The notes: generated by a model from the letters alone, not told the origin. A stretch of DNA of 7,549 nucleotides from Balneolales bacterium (GCA_007116685.1 SKIC01000250.1:1-7549), one strand, 5' to 3'; numbered from the stretch's first letter, positions 1 to 6,899 are shown. Numbers and translations are program-made.

Positions 1-19
1 ACTCCAGACTTTCTTCAAG

Positions 20-50
20 TCCCCTGCCTTTGGCGGGGGATTTAGGGGGA
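20..50. repeat. G/C-rich hairpin, probable dispersed intergenic repeat
   Basis: Bases 20-28 (TCCCCTGCC) pair with 32-40 (GGCGGGGGA) over 9 bp, with one T.G wobble and a TTT loop. A second G-run follows at 44-50 (AGGGGGA after GATTT). The pattern of a CCCC arm, a short loop, a GGGG arm, then ATTTAGGGGGA resembles short repeats I know to be scattered between genes in many Bacteroidota and related genomes. That link is from memory and has not been searched. The hairpin lies about 60 bp past the stop codon of the response-regulator gene, on its downstream side. No T-run follows on either strand, so it is not a normal intrinsic terminator, though it could still slow polymerase or protect mRNA ends. 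The rest of 1-108 is AT-rich with no gene. Confidence 0.45.
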
Positions 51-108
51 GGTAAAGCAAACGTGAATGATTTTTTATTTTAGTCGGATATCAATCAAAA
101 AAAATGCG

Positions 109-747
109 TTAGATTTCACCTTTGAGTGATTTCGCAATTACTTCGGCTTTGGAGTTTACCTGGAGTTTTTTGTAGATGTTTCTGATGTGGGCTCGGACGG
201 TGTCAATAGATATATCCATGCGATCAGCAATCAGTTTATAACTCAGTCCGTCAACCAAGCCTTTCACAATTTCATGTTCTCTGGGTGTGAGCCCGGAATC
301 CGGTTTTTGTTCAGTTTTGGGTTGAAAATAGGTGATTACTTTTCGTGCGATTTGCGGAGACATTGGTGAGCCACCTTTCATCACCATTTCTATGGCCTCT
401 TTAATTTCGGGCAGGGAGGTGTGTTTGAGCAAATAACCTGAGGCACCGGCTTTTAGGGAATCGAATATTTTATGGGAATCGTGATAGACTGTAAGCATAA
501 TGATTTCCACATCCGGATATTGCTCCTTGATGATTTTCATCCCTTCAATTCCGGTCATCCCCTCCAAATTGATATCCATCAAAACCACATCCGGAGCTTT
601 ATTTTCTTTGATGTGTTCCAAAAAACTTTCCACTGATGATTCTGTTATGCTACAGGCCATATCCTCCTGCAAATTCAGAAATTTTTGTATCAGGCTTCTG
701 ATTTTCACATTGTCTTCTACAATGGCGATATGTTTTTTTTCAGACAT
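109..747 (-). CDS. NarL/FixJ-family response regulator (REC + LuxR-type HTH)
   Basis: This is a DNA-binding response regulator of 212 aa, the usual length for the family. The receiver domain spans about residues 5-122. It has the acidic pair E11-D12, the phospho-acceptor D58 in LMDINL, the switch T86 in MLTVY and the conserved K108 in GYLLK. A linker with MSPQIA follows. The C-terminal four-helix LuxR-type HTH lies at about 150-212, with LTPREHEIVKGL and the recognition-helix stretch DISIDTVRAHIRNIYKKL. It starts 2 bp after the stop of the sensor kinase gene, so the two are almost certainly co-transcribed and translationally coupled, and the kinase is its expected phosphodonor. The start is the ATG at 747; the upstream sequence is the A-rich end of the kinase gene, without a clear Shine-Dalgarno. 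No terminator is obvious downstream. All key residues are present. Target genes cannot be inferred. Confidence 0.95.
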   Translation of the reverse strand: MSEKKHIAIVEDNVKIRSLIQKFLNLQEDMACSITESSVESFLEHIKENKAPDVVLMDINLEGMTGIEGMKIIKEQYPDVEIIMLTVYHDSHKIFDSLKAGASGYLLKHTSLPEIKEAIEMVMKGGSPMSPQIARKVITYFQPKTEQKPDSGLTPREHEIVKGLVDGLSYKLIADRMDISIDTVRAHIRNIYKKLQVNSKAEVIAKSLKGEI

Positions 748-749
748 GG

Positions 750-3611
750 TTATTTTTTGATTTCAATCGTGGTGCCGTTCTCATTATACATACGAAATGA
801 AGCGCCAATTCTTGCGGCGCGCATCTTCATATTTTTTAATCCTTGCCCACCCGGCCTGTTTCGGATTTCGCCCGAGCCATCATCTTTGATGCTCATTAAA
901 AAGTGATCACCATTCATATTCAATGAAATTTCAACCTGATTGGCATTGGCGTGTTTGGCGATATTATTGACGGCTTCTTTATAAATCAGATAAAGATTTT
1001 GGCGAACCTCCACAGGCAACCGTAATTCGTTTTCGGTGCCGGAGAAATCATAAGAAACCCCGATATTTCGTGACAATAAAACCGCCGTGGCATAATCCTG
1101 AATACGATCGGTGAGATCGCCGGCAGAATCGTTACGAGCATCAATCGACCAAACGATATCATCCATAGTGGTTACGATATTTCGGGAGAGCTCCCCGATT
1201 TGGGCTACGGTATCTTGTAAATCGCCGGGAGGGGAGATGGCTTGCAGTAAATCGGTTTGCAGGGCGATTTCCGATAAACTGGCACCTACATCATCATGTA
1301 AATCCGAAGCTATGCGAATTCGAACGCGCTCCAAGTCAACCTGTTTGGAGACTTTGTAATTGTAGTAAATCAGATAAATCAAGCCCAGAAGCGCAGAGAT
1401 GACAAGTAGAATAAACCATGTCTGCAACCAAAAAGGCGGAGCAATTTGAAATTGAACCGATGCAGTAACCGGTGCCTGCTGGCCATGATGATCAAATGCT
1501 CTCACTTCGAAAGTGTGATTGCCGTGGGGCAAAGTTGTGTATCTGGCTTCCCGTTGCCGGGTTTGATTCCATCCCGAATCTACACCCCTTAGTCTGTACT
1601 CAAAGCGAATTTGTGAGGGTGCTCTGAGAGAAATAGCGGTAAATGAAAATGCGATGAAATTTTCATCATGTTTTAAGCGTAATTCTGTGTTCGGATGATA
1701 ATATCTGTCGAAAACCTGTACATGGCGCATGTGCACTAAGGGCGGACCCGATGGTTCCGGTAGCAATCGTGGAGTAATCCTGGTGATGCCGCCCACCGTA
1801 CCAATCCACATTCTGTTAGAACTATCTGTAAACACAGCCCCCGAATTAGCTTCGTTTGAGACCATCATGGATTCGGTGGTGAAGGTTTCCAGAGCAAAGT
1901 TGGATGTCATGGGATTTCCGTCAAATCGCAAACGAGTGAGACCTCGGTTTGTGCCCACCCAATAATTGCCGAATTCATCCTGATTAACGAAATAACAAAC
2001 GTTATCCGGCATACCATCTGATACTGTAATCGTTCTGATTTCTCCATTTTTAAGCATGGTAATTCCACGAAAAGTTGAAATCCACAAAATTTCGTTTTCG
2101 TCTTCATATAAGTGAATTACCGAATTATGAGTGAGTCCGCGCTCAACATCCAGAACTTCAAAATTGTTGTTGGATTTCGTTACGAGTCCGCCATAGGTTG
2201 CCAGGTGAATATCACCGTTCCGGCTCTCCAGAATATTCATGACGATATCGTTTGGCAGGCTGTTTTCAGTATTATATCGTGTAATTCCATCATTACTGAA
2301 TCGTACAGCGCCATTGCCGTAGGTTCCTATCCAGAATGAGCCGTCTTGTGTTTCTCTGATGGCCCGAACTTTGCCACCTGTAACGGCATCACTTTCATCA
2401 ATAGTAACGAACTCTCCATTTTGGTAACGGCTGATTCCTGATTGGGTACCAATCCATATTCGGCTGCGGGAATCTTTGAAAAGCGTAAAAACCCGGTTAT
2501 CTGTCAATCCTTGCTCTCTGCGGATGATACGCTTTCCGTCCTCATTAAATTCAGTGATGCCACCGCCAAAAGTTGCAGTCCAAATTCGCCCATCATCCAG
2601 TTCTGCGAAGGATGTAATTACGTTGTTTGATAAACCATGGTCGGTAGTAAACAACTCAGCATATCTGCCCGGAAATACATTTATTCCACCTCCGTAGGTC
2701 CCAAACCACATCATTTGCTCCCGATCCAGAAAGCCGGAAATTACAATGGTGTTCGATAAGCCTTGCAGCTCGGAGTAATTTTGAATCTCATCGTCTTTAT
2801 AATATGAGATACCGTTTTCTGTCCCTATCCAAAGCCCGTTTTCGTGGTCCAGAGTCAGGCTTCGAATGGTGTTGTCAGCTAATCCGTCATCCACGGTAAA
2901 AAACTGAGCGCTGAGCGTTTCATCGGCCAATCTTATAAAGATTAAACCTTCTTCCGTGCCAGATATCACATTTCCATTTGCAGTGTAAGACAAAACATGA
3001 ATGTGAATATCCCTTGTTTCTTCAAGGGTTTCGAGTGTGCCATCAGCTAAATAAGCCAAACCTTGGTGTGTAGCAATCCAGAGTCCTCCATGTTCATCGG
3101 GGAGCAGGTCATGTACCCGATTCGAGGGCAGTCCTTGGGTTTCATCATAATGGGTGATTTCGCCAGCTGAAGTTTTTTGATAAAGGCCATGTCCATCAGT
3201 GGCCAACCAAAAGTCCTCATCAGAAAATGAGATTTTCGTGATTGGAAAATCGGCGGCAAATCGGGCTCGATTCCAGGCTTGAAATCCTACCCCATCAAAT
3301 ACCGAAACTCCGGATGAGGTAGCCACTAAAAGGGAATCTGTGGGAGTGTTGGTCAGGTACAGAATATTATTTGAAGCCAGTCCGTCATCAGAATGGAAAT
3401 TATCAAATTGAAAACCGTCATAGCGGCTAATTCCGTATTCGGTACCAATCCATAAATAGCCGTCAGCAGATTGAGTAATTGCCGTAACAACCGATTGGCT
3501 CAAACCATCCTCAATGGAATAAGACCGGATCGGAAATTGCTGAGCATAACCAGTGAAATCAATCAAAAGTAAGCAAAGCAAAAGAGGTGTGAATCGAAGT
3601 AGAAAACTCAT
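750..3611 (-). CDS. Two-component sensor histidine kinase with double β-propeller (Reg_prop), Y_Y_Y, HisKA_3 and HATPase_c
   Basis: This membrane sensor of 953 aa autophosphorylates and passes the phosphate to the regulator encoded 2 bp downstream. A signal peptide covers residues 1 to about 24 (hydrophobic LLLCLLLI, then GYAQ). About 14 propeller repeats follow (about 25-615), each with a W-x-G/A-T...G-I/L core such as LWIGTEYGIS, IWTATFGGGIT and MWIGTVGGIT. That number fits two seven-bladed propellers. The Y_Y_Y domain is at about 655-722 (YRLRGVDSGW, LPHGNHTFEVRA). One membrane span at 732-752 precedes a short cytoplasmic coiled stretch. The HisKA_3 dimerisation motif SDLHDDVGASL carries the phospho-accepting H772. 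The HATPase domain has its N-box at 879-888 (EAVNNIAKHA), then DDGSG at 910-914 and GGQGL at 921-925. The layout matches the sensor half of hybrid two-component systems, but the output here is a separate NarL-type regulator. The ligand is unknown; glycan or polymer fragments are only a family-based guess. The ATG at 3611 sits immediately before the signal peptide. Confidence 0.95.
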   Translation of the reverse strand: MSFLLRFTPLLLCLLLIDFTGYAQQFPIRSYSIEDGLSQSVVTAITQSADGYLWIGTEYGISRYDGFQFDNFHSDDGLASNNILYLTNTPTDSLLVATSSGVSVFDGVGFQAWNRARFAADFPITKISFSDEDFWLATDGHGLYQKTSAGEITHYDETQGLPSNRVHDLLPDEHGGLWIATHQGLAYLADGTLETLEETRDIHIHVLSYTANGNVISGTEEGLIFIRLADETLSAQFFTVDDGLADNTIRSLTLDHENGLWIGTENGISYYKDDEIQNYSELQGLSNTIVISGFLDREQMMWFGTYGGGINVFPGRYAELFTTDHGLSNNVITSFAELDDGRIWTATFGGGITEFNEDGKRIIRREQGLTDNRVFTLFKDSRSRIWIGTQSGISRYQNGEFVTIDESDAVTGGKVRAIRETQDGSFWIGTYGNGAVRFSNDGITRYNTENSLPNDIVMNILESRNGDIHLATYGGLVTKSNNNFEVLDVERGLTHNSVIHLYEDENEILWISTFRGITMLKNGEIRTITVSDGMPDNVCYFVNQDEFGNYWVGTNRGLTRLRFDGNPMTSNFALETFTTESMMVSNEANSGAVFTDSSNRMWIGTVGGITRITPRLLPEPSGPPLVHMRHVQVFDRYYHPNTELRLKHDENFIAFSFTAISLRAPSQIRFEYRLRGVDSGWNQTRQREARYTTLPHGNHTFEVRAFDHHGQQAPVTASVQFQIAPPFWLQTWFILLVISALLGLIYLIYYNYKVSKQVDLERVRIRIASDLHDDVGASLSEIALQTDLLQAISPPGDLQDTVAQIGELSRNIVTTMDDIVWSIDARNDSAGDLTDRIQDYATAVLLSRNIGVSYDFSGTENELRLPVEVRQNLYLIYKEAVNNIAKHANANQVEISLNMNGDHFLMSIKDDGSGEIRNRPGGQGLKNMKMRAARIGASFRMYNENGTTIEIKK

Positions 3612-3827
3612 GATTGCTAACTTACTAAATAGTTTTGACTATCAAACAAAATTCGATTTTGGGCTTCAAACAATTCTCCCTCAGACCAAATCTCGTTGAA
3701 TTTATTATTCTTGCAGATTTATGGCTTCTGTCGTAACATTCGTGCCTTGCCTTAAACGCTTTAAATGTGATCAGTTTTTGGGGCAAGTGATATAAAAATA
3801 AGTTTTTAAAAAAAACAGGATAATCAC
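3612..3827. promoter_or_regulatory. Divergent intergenic region between the sensor kinase gene and hppA
   Basis: This 216-bp gap must hold the promoters of both diverging genes. Visible elements are few. There is a short inverted repeat ATAGT-TTTG-ACTAT at 3629-3642, close to the kinase start and a possible operator. The string TAGTTTTG at 3630-3637 fits the Bacteroidota -7 element TAnnTTTG on the plus strand, but it lacks a well-spaced -33 TTTG, so I do not call it a promoter. A hairpin at 3746-3787 is listed separately. TATAAAAATA lies at 3791-3800, about 30 bp before the hppA start. No coding sequence was found here. Confidence 0.5.
3746..3787 (+). promoter_or_regulatory. Possible hairpin in the hppA leader
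   Basis: CTTGCC (3746-3751) pairs with GGCAAG (3782-3787). Inside it AAAC (3754-3757) pairs with GTTT (3774-3777), leaving a 16-nt loop. The structure ends 40 bp before the GTG start of hppA and is not followed by a T-run, so it is not a terminator. It could be a leader structure or part of an operator. No known riboswitch consensus is recognisable, and a six-plus-four-bp stem in AT-rich DNA can arise by chance. Confidence 0.25.
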
Positions 3828-5936
3828 GTGGATTTATTAATTCTTACTCCTCTCGCAGCGATTGTTGCTTTGCTTGCGGCTTTTGTCTTGGCAAAATCAG
3901 TATTGAAAGCACCTGCCGGAGATGAAAAAATGAACAGCATCGCAGACGCTGTAAAAGAAGGTGCTAGCGCCTATATGAATCGCCAGTACACAACCATTAC
4001 TTATGTAGCTGTTGCCATTATTGCTCTTTTTGCACTTATCTCTGTGTTGGCTCAAACAGGTACTTTGGATTTGAGCGCTACTACCTGGTGGTGGACAACC
4101 GCCGGCTTTGCCGTAGGTGCTTTGTTCTCTGCACTTAGCGGTTACGCAGGTATGACCATTGCTGTTCGTTCAAACGTACGTGTTGCTGAAGCAGCAAAAA
4201 CAGGCTTGGCCGGAGCCTTGAAATTGGCGTTTAATGGTGGTGCCGTTGCCGGATTAGCCGTTGCCGGTCTTGCTCTTCTCGGTGTTGCCGGTTTCTTTTT
4301 CTTATTCCATGGCGTTTTGGGTCTTGAAGATCCCGTTAATCCTCTCGTAGGTTTTGCCTTTGGTTCCTGTTTGATTTCCCTGTTCGCTCGTGTGGGCGGT
4401 GGTATTTACACCAAGGCGGCTGACGTAGGCGCTGACCTTGTAGGTAAAGTGGAAGCGGGAATTCCTGAAGATGACCCACGTAACCCTGCTGTAATTGCTG
4501 ATAACGTTGGTGACAACGTTGGTGACTGTGCCGGAATGGGCGCTGATTTGTTCGAAACCTATGCTGTAACGGCTATTGGTGCGGTACTTCTTGGTTTTCT
4601 TTTACCGGACGTAATGGGAGTTACTGAACTTGTAACTTATCCATTGTATTTGGGAGCCTTTGCTATTATCGCTAGTATTATTTCTGTGTTCTTTGTCCGC
4701 ATGGGTAAAGACAACAACATCATGAAAGCCCTCTATAAAGGGATGTACGCAAGTGCTGCTATTTCCATTGCCGGTTTTGCATGGATTACGCACGCGATGT
4801 TTGTTGACTTTGACTTCGCAGGAATTGGTGGAACACCTGCCGGAACAACCTGGCTTAGCCTTTTCATGGCATCTGTGGTTGGTATTTTGGTTGTGATTGG
4901 TCTTGTTCTGATTACTGAATACTACACCTCTACCAAATACAGCCCGGTTAAAAAGATTGCGAAAGCTTCTGAAACCGGATCTGCTACGAACATCATCAGT
5001 GGTTTGGCCGTTGGTATGGAAAGTACGCTTGTACCAACGTTGATTCTGATTCTTGCCTTGTTTCTCTCCTACACCTTTGCCGGACTCTACGGAATTGCTG
5101 TAGCCGCTGTGGCGATGCTTTCGGTAACCGGTATGATTATCGCGATGGATACTTATGGACCAATCACCGATAATGCCGGTGGTATTGCTGAGATGAGTAA
5201 CCTGCCGGAAAGCGTTCGTGAAAACACCGATGCATTGGATGCGGTTGGTAACACAACCAAAGCCGTAACCAAAGGTTATGCCATTGGTTCCGCCGCTCTC
5301 GCCGCTCTGGTTCTCTTTGCCGATTATATTTTCAATCTCGAAAAAGCTGGTTATGAAACCCAGTTTTTACTGAATGATCCCATCGTTCTTGTTGGATTAT
5401 TTATTGGTGCTATGCTGCCATTCCTGTTTGCTTCCTTCCTGATGGAATCTGTAGGAAAAGCAGCCGGTGCTGTTATTGAAGAAGTTCGCCGTCAGTTCCG
5501 TGAAATGCCGGGCATCATGAAAGGCGAAACAAAGCCGGAATATGGTACTTGTGTAGATATCGTTACCGCTTCGGCATTACGCGAAATGGTGATTCCTGGT
5601 TTGTTAGCCGTTTTTGCTCCGCTGATTGTAGGTATCCTTTGGGGTCCTTTAGCGCTTGGTGGATTGCTGATTGGTGTTATTGCATCCGGTTTGATGGTTG
5701 CCCTGATGATGTCAAACGGTGGTGGCGCCTGGGATAATGCCAAGAAATACATCGAAGATGGTTTCCATGGCGGAAAAGGCTCAGAAGCGCACGCTGCGGC
5801 TGTTGTAGGTGATACCGTTGGTGATCCTTACAAAGACACTGCCGGTCCTTCTATCAACCCGCTTATCAAGGTAATCAACACCGTTGCTTTGATTTTCGCC
5901 GGATTGATTGCTTCTATCGGTGGTATCCTCCTGTAA
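3828..5936 (+). CDS. hppA: Membrane-embedded proton-translocating pyrophosphatase, K+-independent type
   Basis: This integral membrane pump hydrolyses PPi to two phosphates and moves H+ outward across the inner membrane, conserving energy from biosynthetic PPi. At 702 aa with about 16 hydrophobic segments it is full length for the family. The PPi/Mg-binding elements are present: DVGADLVGKVE (199-209), EDDPRNP just after, DNVGDNVGDCAGMGADLFE (225-243, with E243 in the gating helix), GGAWDNAKKY (632-641) and GDTVGDPYKDT (661-671). The motif GNTTKAVTKG carries K478. In this family a lysine here replaces the K+ cofactor, so the enzyme should be K+-independent, and that subfamily is H+-pumping rather than Na+-pumping. 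The start is GTG with AGGA at 3817-3820, seven bases upstream; the product begins directly with the first membrane helix (LLILTPLAAIVALLAAF). Strong intrinsic terminator behind it; monocistronic. Confidence 0.97.
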   Translation: MDLLILTPLAAIVALLAAFVLAKSVLKAPAGDEKMNSIADAVKEGASAYMNRQYTTITYVAVAIIALFALISVLAQTGTLDLSATTWWWTTAGFAVGALFSALSGYAGMTIAVRSNVRVAEAAKTGLAGALKLAFNGGAVAGLAVAGLALLGVAGFFFLFHGVLGLEDPVNPLVGFAFGSCLISLFARVGGGIYTKAADVGADLVGKVEAGIPEDDPRNPAVIADNVGDNVGDCAGMGADLFETYAVTAIGAVLLGFLLPDVMGVTELVTYPLYLGAFAIIASIISVFFVRMGKDNNIMKALYKGMYASAAISIAGFAWITHAMFVDFDFAGIGGTPAGTTWLSLFMASVVGILVVIGLVLITEYYTSTKYSPVKKIAKASETGSATNIISGLAVGMESTLVPTLILILALFLSYTFAGLYGIAVAAVAMLSVTGMIIAMDTYGPITDNAGGIAEMSNLPESVRENTDALDAVGNTTKAVTKGYAIGSAALAALVLFADYIFNLEKAGYETQFLLNDPIVLVGLFIGAMLPFLFASFLMESVGKAAGAVIEEVRRQFREMPGIMKGETKPEYGTCVDIVTASALREMVIPGLLAVFAPLIVGILWGPLALGGLLIGVIASGLMVALMMSNGGGAWDNAKKYIEDGFHGGKGSEAHAAAVVGDTVGDPYKDTAGPSINPLIKVINTVALIFAGLIASIGGILL

Positions 5937-5953
5937 GAAAAATTTCTCTTCCC

Positions 5954-5990
5954 AAAAGCCTGATTGATTTTGTTCAATCAGGCTTTTTTT
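5954..5990 (+). terminator. Intrinsic terminator of hppA
   Basis: A perfect 14-bp stem pairs 5954-5967 (AAAAGCCTGATTGA) with 5974-5987, around a 6-nt loop. The 3' arm runs into seven T residues (5984-5990). It lies 18 bp after the hppA stop. The A-run on the 5' arm is short (four), so termination in the minus direction is weaker. Confidence 0.95.
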
Positions 5991-6015
5991 ATGCCCGAGA
6001 AACGAGAAAAAAGCA

Positions 6016-6132
6016 GTAGGGGACACATTAAGACAGAAAATAGAAATTGGAACGTTGGTATTATCCTCAATAGTTATTGGTATTCAGGCACTTGCACTTG
6101 CTATTTCTCATAATTTTGAGAATAATGGATGA
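6016..6132 (+). pseudogene. Open, start-less hydrophobic stretch; possible gene remnant
   Basis: The frame ending at the TGA at 6130-6132 is open back past 6016. It reads as a polar segment (VGDTLRQKIEIG) followed by a run typical of one membrane helix (TLVLSSIVIGIQALALAI) and a short polar tail. There is no ATG or GTG in frame; the only candidate is a TTG at 6055, which would start inside the hydrophobic run. The protein-like pattern suggests the 3' end of a decayed small membrane-protein gene left between the hppA terminator and the DoxX-like gene. It may equally be chance: 38 codons are few. I do not recognise the family. Confidence 0.22.
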
Positions 6133-6182
6133 ATAGCATGGCGCAAAAAATCGCCCTTTAACACTAATCTAATTTTAGAAAC

Positions 6183-6578
6183 ATGGGTATACTGGATTAT
6201 AAAAACACAGACGCAGCATTACTGCTGTTACGCATCGGAGTCGGTCTCATATTCATTTATGCCGGCTGGGGAAAACTAACGGGTATCGAAGGTACAACAC
6301 AGTTTTTTGGAAATATCGGCATCCCAATGGCGGGATTGATGGCTTGGGTAGTCGCTATTGTAGAATTTGTAGGTGGCATAATGATTCTCACAGGATTTAA
6401 AATCGAAATTCCTGCATTATTGATGGTCGTTATTATGGTAGTAGCCATTTTAACTACAAAGCTAGACGCCGATAGCATTTTCAGAGCAATGAGATTGGAT
6501 CTGTTGCTCCTACTGGCATCTCTGGCCCTCTACATGACCGGACCCGGGAAAATGTCGGTTGATGACAAATTGGGTTAA
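6183..6578 (+). CDS. DoxX-family small membrane protein
   Basis: This is a 131-aa four-helix inner-membrane protein. The first helix (about 13-30) carries the DoxX signature LLRIGVGLIFIYAGWGKL, followed by G and a short FFGNIGIP loop. Helix 2 is at about 49-71 (with VEFVGGIMILTGF), helix 3 at about 75-91 and helix 4 at about 104-120. A short polar tail ends in VDDKLG. DoxX proteins are widespread; the original DoxX was a subunit of an archaeal thiosulfate:quinone oxidoreductase, and other relatives are linked to redox or thiol stress. For a lone copy like this the role is not established. It is a single gene, 250 bp after hppA and behind that gene's terminator, with its own terminator downstream, so it should have its own promoter. 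The leader (TAATTTTAGAAAC) has no Shine-Dalgarno. The ATG at 6183 gives the family's normal N-terminus. Confidence 0.88.
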   Translation: MGILDYKNTDAALLLLRIGVGLIFIYAGWGKLTGIEGTTQFFGNIGIPMAGLMAWVVAIVEFVGGIMILTGFKIEIPALLMVVIMVVAILTTKLDADSIFRAMRLDLLLLLASLALYMTGPGKMSVDDKLG

Positions 6579-6591
6579 CATCGTTTGATTG

Positions 6592-6634
6592 AAAAAAAGG
6601 TCTTTTGAGTATAATTCTTGAAAGACCTTTTTTT
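6592..6634 (+). terminator. Intrinsic terminator of the DoxX-like gene, probably bidirectional
   Basis: A 14-bp stem pairs 6592-6605 (seven A, then GGTCTTT) with 6621-6634 (AAAGACC, then seven T). It is extended by weaker pairs including 6608-6609 with 6617-6618. The A-run and T-run flank both sides, so it can end transcripts from either strand. It starts 13 bp after the DoxX-like stop and would also stop minus-strand transcripts coming through the fic/intron junction. Confidence 0.93.
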
Positions 6635-6682
6635 ATGCTGATTAGTTGAAGTTTGTACTATTGAAACGTGACGTCTCAGCAT
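6635..6682. repeat. Inverted repeat just upstream of the intron-like 5' end
   Basis: ATGCTGA (6635-6641) is the exact reverse complement of TCAGCAT (6676-6682). Nested within it, GTTT (6651-6654) can pair with AAAC (6664-6667). The repeat ends two bases before the candidate intron start GTGCG at 6685. Some group II introns, notably class C, prefer sites beside stem-loops, so this may be the insertion target. That is inference, and 7 bp could be chance. No gene is visible in 6635-6684. Confidence 0.35.
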
Positions 6683-6684
6683 TT

Positions 6685-6899
6685 GTGCGGAAGGGCGGTC
6701 ATATAAGGATATAAGAAACTAACGCTTACCCCTCCGCATAGTTTGCCCTGATTTGTCGGAGATTCGGAGAACCGTAAAGCAAAATGCCTGAAATAGAGCG
6801 GTTGAAATGATGGATAACGAACCGCCGTATACGCGACCCGTACGTACGGTGGTGTGAGAGGCGCACCGTGAGCTTACTGTTCACGGCCGTCTACTCGAT
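6685..6899 (+). mobile_element. Group II intron remnant, ORF-less, with intact 3' end
   Basis: The 3' end is well supported by folded domains V and VI (separate entry), giving a predicted 3' boundary after GAT at 6897-6899. The best 5' boundary is GTGCG at 6685-6689, matching the group II 5' consensus GUGYG; it opens a hairpin in which TGCGGA-A-GGG (6686-6695) pairs with CCC-C-TCCGCA (6729-6738). If both ends are right the element is only 215 nt, far too short for a full domain I plus a reverse transcriptase of about 400-600 codons. It would then be an internally deleted, non-autonomous and probably non-splicing copy. Alternatively only a 5'-truncated 3' tail is present and 6685 is coincidental. 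It lies between the DoxX terminator and the 3' end of the fic gene, antisense to fic, so splicing could not repair fic mRNA. The 3' end call is strong; the 5' end is weak. Confidence 0.75.
6821..6896 (+). ncRNA. Group II intron domains V and VI
   Basis: Domain V (6821-6853): ACCGCCGTAT (6821-6830) pairs with 6844-6853. The catalytic triad is CGC (6823-6825), pairing as C-G, G.T and C-G, which keeps the conserved wobble of the classic AGC triad. The two-base bulge is A6842-C6843. The upper helix is short, ACG (6831-6833) with CGT (6839-6841), and has a five-base CGACC loop rather than a clear GNRA. Domain VI (6856-6896): GAG pairs with CTC (6894-6896), A6893 is unpaired as the branch point, AGGCG (6859-6863) pairs with CGTCT (6888-6892), and CCGTGA (6866-6871) pairs with TCACGG (6881-6886) below the apical loop. 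The branch A lies at -7 relative to a 3' end at 6899, as expected. Every core element needed for catalysis in these two domains is preserved. Confidence 0.88.

Noticed and set aside
1907..2107. Minus-strand 66-residue frame inside the kinase gene, and similar frames at 3047-3259, 1111-1359 and 2442-2697
   Set aside because: They are shadows of the kinase gene, whose repeat and domain motifs are continuous in one frame throughout.
3630..3637. TAGTTTTG as a Bacteroidota-type -7 promoter element for hppA
   Set aside because: It matches TAnnTTTG, but the nearest TTG is only 13 bp upstream and overlaps the region next to the kinase start codon, and it would give a leader of over 180 nt. It is mentioned in the intergenic entry only.
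3761..3780. TGTGATCA at 3766-3773 as a CRP-like binding site
   Set aside because: Only one half-site (TGTGA) is present; the opposite half reads TTTTT rather than TCACA.
5781..6026. Minus-strand 81-residue frame over the end of hppA
   Set aside because: It overlaps the conserved hppA C-terminus and the terminator hairpin, and its translation resembles no protein family.
6012..6036. GTAGGGGACACATTAAGACAG as the end of an IS200-like or REP-type element
   Set aside because: There is no second end, no transposase and no palindromic REP structure nearby.
6740..6789. Frame reading CPDLSEIRRTVKQNA then stop at 6787-6789, as the C-terminal end of an intron reverse transcriptase
   Set aside because: It is only about 15 codons long with no recognisable maturase or endonuclease motif; it cannot be told from chance.
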